From Ectopseudomonas composti (GTDB lineage Bacteria; Pseudomonadota; Gammaproteobacteria; Pseudomonadales; Pseudomonadaceae): a stretch of DNA of 64,000 nucleotides. The position numbers were made by a program, and so were the translations under genes. Shown here in pieces: positions 25,689 through 35,200 of this stretch (position 1 is the stretch's first letter; each line of letters opens with the position of its first letter). The notes beneath the pieces were generated by a model that saw only the letters and a program-made list of their open reading frames with translations, searched no databases and was not told the origin of the DNA. The DNA lies in NCBI RefSeq assembly GCF_001567565.1, contig NZ_LSSW01000029.1:744001-808000 (forward strand). The letters run 5' to 3'.

Positions 25689-27332
25689 CTACCCGACCAC
25701 CTGGAAAGGGCTCTCGCTGTTGCGGTCGTAATCCACCAGTTGGCCGTAGTCGAGGCGGTAGATACGATCGGCCACGTCGAAGTAGCGGTCATCGTGACTG
25801 ATGGCGATGACTGTCTTGCCGGCGGCCTGCAATTCGGGCAGCAGCTCGTGGTAGAAGACGTGGCGGAACACCGGATCCTGATCCGCCGCCCACTCGTCTA
25901 GCAGCAGCACCTCGCGGCCCTCCATCATCAGCAACAGCAGGGCCAGGCGCTTGCGCTGCCCCTGGGACAGCGCCGTGGTGGACAAGCGCCCGTCGACGAA
26001 CTGCACCTTGTGCGCCAGCCCCAGGCGCTGCAGGTAATGATCGACCCGCTCCTCCAGCCCATCGAGCTGGCCGTTCTCACCGAGTACATCGGCGAACAGG
26101 TAGAAGTCGGCAAAGATCGCCGCGAAATGCTCGCGGTGCCACTCGCCGTGCGCAGCATCCAACGTCACGCCATTGAGCGAGACCGTCCCCGCGCTGGGCA
26201 GGTAGAGTCCGGTCAGCAGCTTGGCCAGGGTCGACTTGCCGCTGCCATTGCCGCCGACGATGAAGATCAGTTCGCCACGGCGAACGTGCAGATCGATGGG
26301 CCCCAGCTGGAAGGCGAACTCGTCGCTCTGCCCGGGGTAGCGGTATTGCACGTTGCTCAAGCGCAACTCACGAAAAGGCTCGGCGGCCTTGGGCGGCAAG
26401 GTGAAGTGCACCGTCTCGCCCAGGGCCAGGTCATCGATGGCCTGCAGCGCCACATGGCCGCGAATTACCGCCGGGACCGCATCGAGAATCATCGAGATCG
26501 GCGTACGCAGAAACATGATCGCCAGCACGTAGCCCACCACCACCTGCTGGCTCAACAGCCCGAAGCCCTGACCGAGGAAGAACAGCGTACCGATCAGCAC
26601 GAACACCAGCAGCGAGGTCCAGTTCAGGTTGATCGCCCACAGGGTATCGGCGCGTACCGAGGCCTGCAGCGAAGCCTTCGCGATCGGCTCCAGGCGCTGG
26701 TTGTACAGCAGTTGCCGACGCTCGCGGCTCAAGGCCAGTTCGCAACGGCCGCTGATGGTCGCCTCGAACTGCTCGGTCAAGCGGTCGTCCTGCTGCCGCA
26801 CCTGCTGCATCAGGCGCTTGACCTTGCGCCCAAGCAGCACGTCGAGCGCTACACCGAAGGCGATCACCGCCAGGGTCAGGGCGAAGAACGGCAGGCTCAG
26901 CCAGGCCATGTAAGCCAGGCCTGCCAGCAGCAGCAGGCCGTTGTACAGGGAGATCGGCAATTGTTTGAAGGCCGTGGCCACGGTGGTCACGTCCTTGGTC
27001 AGGGCGTTGTAGATGCGCGGGCTGCCCAGTCGCTCGATGCGCTCCAGCGCAGTGCCGAGCACCTTGCCGACCAGGCGCAGGCGCAACTGATAGACCAGGC
27101 GATGGCCAATCTGCACCAGCAGCCACTGGGCCAGGGTACCGCTGACGAACAGCAGCAACAGCAGGCCGGCGAACAGCGCCAGCGCCTGGCTCAGGTCATC
27201 CAGCCCCTGCTCCAGGCTGCGGTTGATATAGCCGATCAGACCGATGCTGCACGCCGCACTCAAGGCACTGCACAGCACCGCCAGGAAAATGCGCCAGCGC
27301 GCGTCAATCAGCAGCTCCTTCAATAACATCAT
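25689..27332 (-). CDS. ABC exporter of siderophore precursor (PvdE-like)
   Basis: Fused membrane and ATPase half-transporter, 547 aa, cyclic-peptide-transporter (SyrD/PvdE) group, likely to move the peptide from cytoplasm to periplasm. Six helices fill about residues 1-300. The ATPase shows Walker A GGNGSGKST, the signature LSQGQRKRL, Walker B REVLLLDEWAADQDP and the H-loop ISHDDRYF. The ATG shares one base with the stop of the terminal NRPS gene (TGATG), so it is translationally coupled and last in the NRPS operon. Homodimer expected. Confidence 0.92.
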   Translation of the reverse strand: MMLLKELLIDARWRIFLAVLCSALSAACSIGLIGYINRSLEQGLDDLSQALALFAGLLLLLFVSGTLAQWLLVQIGHRLVYQLRLRLVGKVLGTALERIERLGSPRIYNALTKDVTTVATAFKQLPISLYNGLLLLAGLAYMAWLSLPFFALTLAVIAFGVALDVLLGRKVKRLMQQVRQQDDRLTEQFEATISGRCELALSRERRQLLYNQRLEPIAKASLQASVRADTLWAINLNWTSLLVFVLIGTLFFLGQGFGLLSQQVVVGYVLAIMFLRTPISMILDAVPAVIRGHVALQAIDDLALGETVHFTLPPKAAEPFRELRLSNVQYRYPGQSDEFAFQLGPIDLHVRRGELIFIVGGNGSGKSTLAKLLTGLYLPSAGTVSLNGVTLDAAHGEWHREHFAAIFADFYLFADVLGENGQLDGLEERVDHYLQRLGLAHKVQFVDGRLSTTALSQGQRKRLALLLLMMEGREVLLLDEWAADQDPVFRHVFYHELLPELQAAGKTVIAISHDDRYFDVADRIYRLDYGQLVDYDRNSESPFQVVG

Positions 27333-30300
27333 CAGTCAGGCACCCTCTCGGCTTGGTGTTGCGGCGCAGTGCTTGGCGCCAGCAAGGACAACAGTTCTGC
27401 ACTCAGACGCGGCTCGGCAAGGATCGCATGATGGCCGACATCCAGGCTCCGATAATGCAGCGCCTTGCGTGTGTGCGCCTGCCAGGCGGCGCGCAGGTCG
27501 CCGTGGGCATTGCTGCGCCACAGCCAGATGGGCACGTCGACCACCGGTAAGGCCTGTTCGTACAGGCGCGTCTTGATCGTCCGGTAGCGCACCATCGCGG
27601 CCTGCAACTCGGCCTCAGCGCCCTCCCACTGCAGATGCTCGCGCACTTCGGCGTCGGCCAGCAGGCGGGCCACGCCCTCGGCATAATCGCAATCGACCAG
27701 TTGCCGGGCCAGACGCTCGCGCAAGGTATCGCCAAGCGGCCGCGCACGGCTGCCACACAGGAACACCAGGTCGGCGAGCAACTGCCCACCCTCGTCGCCA
27801 TCGCCAGCCAGGCTGCGCTGCGCATCATGGTCCACCACCGCCAGGGCCTGGACGTTGAAGCCTGCGGCCTGCAGATGCGCCGTCAACAGCAGCGCCAGGC
27901 GCGACGCCAGGCACCAGCCGAGCAGCACCAGCGGCCGCTGCTTGAGCGACTCGGGAATGCTCTGCACATAGCGCTGCAGCAGCGCGTTCAGATCCTTGCT
28001 TTGCCAACCCTCGTCAAATGCCGTCAAGCCATAAGCGGCCTGGTTTTCGCCCAGGTGTTTCAGCAACGGTCGGTAGTCTTTCAGGTGGCCTTCCGCGCCA
28101 TGCACCAGGAGCAAGGCAGGCGCATCACCGGCCACCTCGTTCAGCACCTGCCAGCCCTCGCCACTCGCGCCCTGATCGAGGCTCTGCACCAGTTCGCGCA
28201 CGGTTTGCCGCTCGAACAGCAGATTGGTTGGCGGGTTGAGCCCCAGTTGCTCGCGAATCAGCGCCACCACCTTGATCGCCGCCAGGGAATGCCCGCCCAT
28301 GGCGAAGAAGTTGTCGGTCACGCCGAGATCCTCGACACCCAGCACGCGGCACCAGATTTCCAGCACCTCGCTCTCCAGCTCGCCGACCGGGGCCACCCGC
28401 GCGCCCTGCATGCGCTGCCGGGCACGCTCCAATAGCGTCTGGCGATCGAGCTTGCCATTGCTGTTCAGCGGCAGGGCTTTCAACGCGAAGATACCGGCGG
28501 GCAGCATGTAGTCCGGCAGTTGCCGGGCCAGGTCGTCGCGCAGCAGGCTGGTTGCCCGGCTCTGCCCCTCCTCCTCCACGATGAAGGCCAGCAGGCGCTC
28601 GCCATCGAGCAGCACCGCTGCCTGCTGCACGCCCGGCAGGCCACGCAAGGCCTGTTCGACTTCCGCCAGTTCCAGACGGAAACCGCGAATCTTCACCTGC
28701 TGATCGTTGCGCCCGAGGATACGCAAGGCGCCATCGGCCTGGCGCAAGGCCAGGTCACCGGTGCGATACAGGCGCGTGCCGGACAGCGGATCGCGGCCGA
28801 ATGCCGAGCTGCCGACATTGCCCAGGTAGCCACGGCCGACACTGGCCCCGGCCACGCACAACTCGCCCGCCTGCCCGCAGGGCACCGGGCGCTGTCGTTC
28901 GTCGAGCAGGTAGATGCGGTTGTTGCCGAGCACCTGGTTCAAGGCCGTGCCGCTCGCCCCCTGTCCGCTGTCGATGGCGCGCCAGAGCACGCCGACCGTG
29001 GTTTCGCTCGGCCCGTAGTGGTTGTACAGGCGGCAGCCAGCTCCTGCCTGTGCCAGGCGCGCCAGCAGGCTCTCACCCACCGCTTCGCCGCCAAGCACCA
29101 GCACCTTACGGGGCAGCACACCTTCCAGCGGATGCTCGCCGATCAATGCCTCGAGGTGCGACGGAACGATCTTCAGCACATCCAGCGGATGCTCGCGCAG
29201 CTCCTCGGCGAAGGCCTGCGCATCGGTGACGCTGGCCTGGCTCAGCAGGTGCACGCAGCCCCCCTGCAACCAGGCCGGGTACAGCACGGTGTTGCCCAGG
29301 TCGGCGAGCAGCGACGACACCAGCCCGTAGTGCGCGCCGGCCGGCAAATCCAGGGCATGGATTATCTGGCTTGCATAATGGCGTAGCTGCCCCTGCTCGA
29401 TCTGCACGCCCTTGGGCTTGCCACTGGTGCCCGAGGTGTAGAGCACATAAGCCAGGTGCTGCGGCGCGCTGACCACGGGCGCAGCGAGTGGTGCAGCGCT
29501 GCTGGCCTTAGACCAGGTCAGGCTGAGCACCTCGCAGGCCAGGCTCGACTCATCCAGATGCAGCACAAGCGCTGGCTTGGCATCGTCGAGAATGCTGGCC
29601 AGGCGTAGCGGTGGCAACGCCGGGTCCAGCGGCAGGTAGGCCGCGCCGGCCTTGAAGCAGGCGAGCATGGCCACCAGCATCTGCGCGCCGCGCGGCAGCA
29701 GCAGCGCCACCACCTGATCCGGGCCAACGCCAGCCTGCTGCAGGCTGCCGGCCACCCGCTCGCTCAGCTCGTCCAGCTCCGCGTAAGACAGCACCTGCCG
29801 ACCATCGCGCAGCGCCGGGCTGTGCGGCTGGTTGCGCGCATGGGCACGGAAGCGCTCGACGATATCCACGTCCACTGGCAGCTCTCCGACAGTTGCCGCC
29901 GGTTGCGCCTCCTCTGCCAGCAAGGCATCCAGGCTGTCCAGCGGCGCTTGCGGCGCCTGCAGCAGTTGGCCGATCCAATGCACGTAGCGGCGCAGCAGGA
30001 GTTGCATCTGCTCACGGCGATACAGCCCGCTGTCGTACACCAGCGCCAACTGGCCCTGGCCGGATTCATCCAGCAACCAGTGCAGTTGCAGCTCCACCGG
30101 CGTGTCGAAGGACAAGGCCTGCAGTGCAGGTACCTCGGCCAGATGCTGCACACGCAGCCCGGCCTGATAGCTGGCGCGCCACTCCGGCAGCAACTCGGCC
30201 TGGCCGAGGTACTCCTGCCAGAGCACGGCGTTTTCCAATTGCCGGGCCAGTTGCCGGGCCAGGCTGAGCCAGCTGGCGTGCTCGGACAGATGCACCTGCA

Positions 30301-31114
30301 TGGGCAGGGTCTGCTCGAACAGCCCGTAGGCGCCCTGCAGTTGCTCATAGTCGTCACGCGGGTCGTGCTGCAGGCCCAGTTGCGCATGGCGCTGACCGTT
30401 CAGGCGGCCGAGCAAGGCACCCCAGGCTGCCAGGGCGAGCGGCTCGACGGCCAGCGCTTCGCCCTCGGCCAGTGCCTGCACGGCACCGCACAAAGCAGGT
30501 TCGAGCGCCTGCTGCACGCAGCCACGGGCACCGCTGGCCATGCCATAGCGTTCGATCAGACGCAGCCCCGGCACCTCCTGCAGGGCCAGGTTGCGCCAGA
30601 ACTGCATGCCCTGCTCGGCGTCCTCGTCCAGTTGCAGGCCGGCGATCCACTCGGCGTAATCGCTGTACTGCATCGGCTCGTCATCGCCCGCAACGCCATC
30701 CCCCAACAGCTCACGGCGCAGTTGCTCGAAGCTGCGCAGATCCAGCGAGTAGGCCGGCAGTGCCAGCCATAGCTGCTCGTCGCGCCACCAGGCCAGCAGA
30801 TCGGGTTGCTGCGCCTGGCACTGGGCCTGGGCCTCGCGCTGCCAGGCAGCCGCATCGACACCGGCATCCGCCTGGCGCCAATCCAGGCGCAATTCACCGG
30901 GCTCGGCCACGCGCTGGCGCAGGCCAGTGGCGCCGAGCGGGCGTTGGTAGCGCAGGCGCAGCGCCTCATGGCTGTTCAGCAGATCACGCAGACATTGTTC
31001 GACCCGCTCCGGGGCAACACCGGCGATCGCCATGCGCACCCAGCGATACGCCTGCGGGTTGGCCTCGGCCAGTTGCTTCTGGGCCGGGGAAAGCGGCAGA
31101 CCAAGATCCATCAT
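27332..31114 (-). CDS. terminal NRPS: interface-like C, A(Asp), T, thioesterase
   Basis: 1260 aa. Residues about 1-450 form a condensation-superfamily domain whose HHxxxDG motif is replaced by PAYSLDL (about 120-126), so it cannot condense and resembles an interface domain. The A domain (about 455-965; YVLYTSGTSGKPKG, YNHYGPSETT, LNSNGKLDR) has the code DLTKVGHVG plus Lys, matching aspartate. A T domain follows (FFAMGGHSL). The thioesterase (about 985-1260) reads GWCLAS, with Cys1068 in the nucleophile position, Asp in VVDHD and His near 1228. The ATG overlaps the previous stop (ATGA), with GGAG 8 nt upstream. It should load, and with the fused hydroxylase modify, the seventh residue and release the peptide. 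Confidence 0.93.
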   Translation of the reverse strand: MMDLGLPLSPAQKQLAEANPQAYRWVRMAIAGVAPERVEQCLRDLLNSHEALRLRYQRPLGATGLRQRVAEPGELRLDWRQADAGVDAAAWQREAQAQCQAQQPDLLAWWRDEQLWLALPAYSLDLRSFEQLRRELLGDGVAGDDEPMQYSDYAEWIAGLQLDEDAEQGMQFWRNLALQEVPGLRLIERYGMASGARGCVQQALEPALCGAVQALAEGEALAVEPLALAAWGALLGRLNGQRHAQLGLQHDPRDDYEQLQGAYGLFEQTLPMQVHLSEHASWLSLARQLARQLENAVLWQEYLGQAELLPEWRASYQAGLRVQHLAEVPALQALSFDTPVELQLHWLLDESGQGQLALVYDSGLYRREQMQLLLRRYVHWIGQLLQAPQAPLDSLDALLAEEAQPAATVGELPVDVDIVERFRAHARNQPHSPALRDGRQVLSYAELDELSERVAGSLQQAGVGPDQVVALLLPRGAQMLVAMLACFKAGAAYLPLDPALPPLRLASILDDAKPALVLHLDESSLACEVLSLTWSKASSAAPLAAPVVSAPQHLAYVLYTSGTSGKPKGVQIEQGQLRHYASQIIHALDLPAGAHYGLVSSLLADLGNTVLYPAWLQGGCVHLLSQASVTDAQAFAEELREHPLDVLKIVPSHLEALIGEHPLEGVLPRKVLVLGGEAVGESLLARLAQAGAGCRLYNHYGPSETTVGVLWRAIDSGQGASGTALNQVLGNNRIYLLDERQRPVPCGQAGELCVAGASVGRGYLGNVGSSAFGRDPLSGTRLYRTGDLALRQADGALRILGRNDQQVKIRGFRLELAEVEQALRGLPGVQQAAVLLDGERLLAFIVEEEGQSRATSLLRDDLARQLPDYMLPAGIFALKALPLNSNGKLDRQTLLERARQRMQGARVAPVGELESEVLEIWCRVLGVEDLGVTDNFFAMGGHSLAAIKVVALIREQLGLNPPTNLLFERQTVRELVQSLDQGASGEGWQVLNEVAGDAPALLLVHGAEGHLKDYRPLLKHLGENQAAYGLTAFDEGWQSKDLNALLQRYVQSIPESLKQRPLVLLGWCLASRLALLLTAHLQAAGFNVQALAVVDHDAQRSLAGDGDEGGQLLADLVFLCGSRARPLGDTLRERLARQLVDCDYAEGVARLLADAEVREHLQWEGAEAELQAAMVRYRTIKTRLYEQALPVVDVPIWLWRSNAHGDLRAAWQAHTRKALHYRSLDVGHHAILAEPRLSAELLSLLAPSTAPQHQAERVPD

Positions 31115-32205
31115 GGTGTCATCTCCAAAGCGTTTTCCTCGGCCATGGCCGGTGCGGCCGCCACCTGATCGCGGCGATAGATATCGCCCATGGCGACGAC
31201 GATGCGCCGCTCGCCCTCGAAGGGGTCGCGGGCATGGGCAGCAAGCATGTTGTCGAGCATCACCACATCGCCGCGCTGCCAGTCGAAACGCACCGCGCAC
31301 CGCTCGTAGGCAGCGTTGATCGCCTCGATGGCGGCCTCTTCCAGCTCGCTGCCATCGCCGTAGAACACCTGCCGGGGCAGCACGCTGTCGCGCCCCTTGA
31401 GGAACTGCTCACGGATATCGGCATCGAGAAACGCCGGGTGGTAGAGCTGGATCTGGTTGAAGAAGCTGGCATCGCCGGTCAGCGGATGCAGGATCACCGC
31501 GGGACACACCTGGCGCGTGTGCAATTCGTTGGCGCCGCGCCACTCGAATTCGATCCCGCCCTCGCGGCAGATGCGCTCGGCCTCGGCACGCTCCTCGGTC
31601 TGGAAGAAGTGCTGCCAGCTGACATCCAGGCTGGCGCTGAAATTGCGCACGTACATCAATTGCTTGCGGCGCAGCTTGTTCTGCAGCCAGGCAGGCAGTT
31701 CGCGGTACACCTCACGGCTGTCGACTATGGGCGTGGCGCCGCCGCTGGCAGCCGGTGTCTCGCAATAGAACCACTGCCGACGCGGCCAGCGATGCTGGTG
31801 GGCGCTCTCGTTGTGGAACAGGATCATGCGGTCTTTCGGATAGGGCGTGGACTTGTAGATCTTGTTGCCGCCCTCCTTCTTCGGCAGATCGCCGTACTGG
31901 CCGTACAACTCCGGGCACAGCGCCTGGCAGAACTGCTCGAAGTCCGCCGGGGTCGGCAGATCGAAGCCGCGAAAGAGAATCCCACCGTGTTCGCGCAGCC
32001 AACCTTCCACTTTCTCGCGATTGGCTTCGGCCCACACCGCTGGCGCCAGTTCGCGATCGCGCAACTGCACCAGCAGCGGGAAACTGGAGCCCGCGCGCAG
32101 TGGCCGGGTTTCGATCGGTGTGGCAGCGGCAGCCGGACCGCTCTGGCGCATCTTGCCGAGTTTGCTCATCTTGCGTTGCAGCGGATTGTCCGTAGCGGTG
32201 GACAT
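31111..32205 (-). other. fused aspartyl beta-hydroxylase domain with its own possible start
   Basis: C-terminal 365 residues of the third NRPS, similar in layout to the stand-alone enzyme at 54532-55524 (shared HNE motif, MYVRN, VFYGDGS, MLDNML then His). Its first residue is an ATG at 32205 with AAGGGAG 8 nt upstream, so it might also be translated alone. Confidence 0.7.
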
Positions 32206-35200
32206 GGCAGCAGCTCCCTTGGAAGGCAGAGGTAAGGCGTCGATAGGGCTGTCTGGCGCACCCAGCGCAGCGTCGAGCAGCGCCAGGAAGTTGTCGCGCA
32301 AACGCTCGATGGTGGCCGTGCGGAACAGGCTGGTGCGGTACACCCAGCGCAGGCTGAGGGCATCGCCGTCGGCACTGGCGAACAGCGCCATATCGAACTT
32401 GGAATGGTGTTGTTCACCCGTCAGCGGCGTCACCTCGAGGTCGCCGAGGCGGCGTGGCTGACGCGGCGTGTTGTCGAGAACGAAGAGCGTCTGCAGCAAC
32501 GGATGCTGGTTGGCCACACGCGGCAGATCGAGGCCTTCGACCACCTGCTCGAACGGCGTGTCCTGCCAGGCGAAGGCATCCAGACAGACATCGCGCACCA
32601 GTGCCGCCTGCTCACGGAAGCTCAGCTCCGGCTGCACGCGGATGCGCAACGCCAGCAGGTTGACGAAGAAGCCGATCAGCGCCTCGGTGGCCGGGTGTTC
32701 GCGGTTGGCCACGTCGGTGCCGATGACCAGATCGCGGCCCTGGGTTTCGCGTTGCAGCACGGTGGCATACACGGTCAGCAACAGCATGAACAGAGAAACC
32801 CCGCTGTCGCGCTGCAAGACCTCGAGACGCGCCAGCGTTGCCGCCGGCAACTGGAAGTCCAGGGCCGCTCCTGCACTGGCGTCAGCCTCGGCGCGCGGGA
32901 AGTCGAACGGCAATGGCACCTGGCTTGGGATGCCGGCCAGGGTGCGTTGCCAGAACTGCTGACCCTGGCGCTGACGAGCCCGCAGCGCGGGCGAAGCCTG
33001 CCACGCGGCATAGTCGACGTACTGGATTTCCAGTTCCTGCTCGACCGGCGCCTGACCCTGGCTATAAGCCTCGTAGCCCTCGACCAGCTCACCGATCAAC
33101 ACCGAACCGGACCAGCCGTCGGAGGCGATATGGTGCAACACCAGTTGCAGCACATGCTCCTGCTCACCCAGGCGATACAGCACCGCACGCAGAGACGCCT
33201 CGCTGCTTAGCTCGAACGGCCGCGTGGCCAGCTCATGGGCTGCCTGCGTCCACTGTGCTTCGCTGACGCTCACCTGCTGCAACGTCAGCGTCGACTGCTC
33301 ATGGATACGCTGGCGCGCCTCGCCCTGCTGCTGGTGGTAGGTGGTGCGCAGGATCGCATGGCGACGCACCACGCGCTGCAAGGCACGCTGCAGCGCCTCG
33401 ACATCGAGCTGGCCACGCAGACGCACGTTGTTGCTCATATTGAAGCTGCTGTCATCCGGCTGCAGTTGCTGCATCAGCCAGACCCGTTGCTGCGCAGGCG
33501 ATAGCGGCTGATCGAATTGCTGATCAATCTGCGCGATGTGCAGGCCAGCCGGGTCGATGGCGGCGGCCTGGGTCTCCAGGCGCGCCGCCAGTTCCGTCAG
33601 CAAGGGCGTCTCGAACAGCCAGCGCAGCGGCACCTCGAAGCCCTGCTCGCGCAACCGCGAACGCACCTGCGCAGCCATCAGCGAATGCCCGCCAAGCTGG
33701 AAGAAGTGCCCATCGAGCGGCACCGCATCGAGCTGCAACACCTGCCCCCAGATCTCGCTCAGCAGCGTCTCGCTGGCGCTCATCGGCCGCTGTGCGCTGC
33801 TTGCCGTGCGAGGCACGTCACTCATCTGCGGCAACTGCTTGCGATCCACCTTGCCGTTGCTGTTGAGCGGCAATGCGTCCAGCGCTTGCAGATGGGTCGG
33901 CAGCATATACACCGGCAGGCGCTCCTGCAGATGCTCGCGCAGCGCGTCTGCGCTCGGCTCGGCACCAGCCTGCGCGACCCAGAACGCGGCCAGGTGCTCG
34001 CCCTGCACCGCCACCACCGCCTGGGCGACATCAGGATGAGCGAGCAACGCCGCCTCGATCTCGCCCAGTTCGATACGGAAGCCGCGCAGCTTGATCTGAT
34101 CGTCGCTGCGGCCCAGGTAATACAACTGGCCGTCGGCCTGCCAACGCGCCAGATCACCGGTGCGGTACAGGCGCCCGCCTGTGCCGAACGGGTCGGCGAT
34201 AAAACGCTCGGCGCTCAGCGCCGGCTGCTCGGCATAACCACGGGCCAGCCCGTCTCCGGCGATATACAACTCGCCGACACGACCCGGCGGGACTTCGCAG
34301 AGGAACTCGTCGAGCACATGGCAGCGCGTGTTGAGCAGCGGCCTGCCAATCGGCACCACCGGCTGAGTCAGCTCAGTCACTGGCGTTTGGGTCGACCAGA
34401 CACTGGTTTCGGTCGGCCCGTAGACGTTGATCAGGCAGCCCACGACTTGGCGCAGCTCGCCGGCCATTTCCGCCGCCAGCGCCTCGCCACCGGCCAAAGC
34501 GACACGCCCGGCCAGCACCTGGCGATCGCCCTGCAGCAGCATGGCCCAGGTCGCTGGGGTGGCCTGGATCAGCTCCACCTCACGCTCACGGATCAGTTGT
34601 GCCAGCAGCAGCGGATCCTGGCGTTGCTCGTCATCGGCCAGTACCACGCTGCCACCGCGTACCAGCGGCAGGCACAGCTCCAGGCCGCTGATATCGAAGG
34701 TCACGGTGGTCAGCGCCAGGTAGCGCTGTACACCGTCCAGCGGCAAGGCGCGCTCCATCGCCAGAAGGAAGTTGGCGAAGTTGCCCCGGCTGATCTGCAC
34801 GCCCTTGGGCTGCCCGGTGGAACCGGAGGTGTAGAGGGTGTAGGCCAGTTGCTGCAGGTGCCTCGGCAGCGCCGGTGCATGGGCCGGCTGCGCCGACAAG
34901 GCCAGATCCTGCCAGCGCTGACAACGCAGCGTGGCCGGAAAATGCTCATCCTCACGTTCGCACAGCAACAGGTGCGGCCGTGCCCGCTGCAGGATAGCCG
35001 CCTGCCGCGCAGGCGGATGGCTGGGGTCGAGCGGCAGATACTGCGCCCCGGCCTTCTGGATGCCCAGCAGGCAGACCAGCAGGCGCTCGTCGCGCGGCAG
35101 GCAGAAGGCAACAGTCGATTCCGCCGTTACACCCTGGCTCAGCAACCAGTGGGCAAGCTGGTTGGCCTGCGTCTGCAACTGCCCGTAGTTCAGTTGCCGG

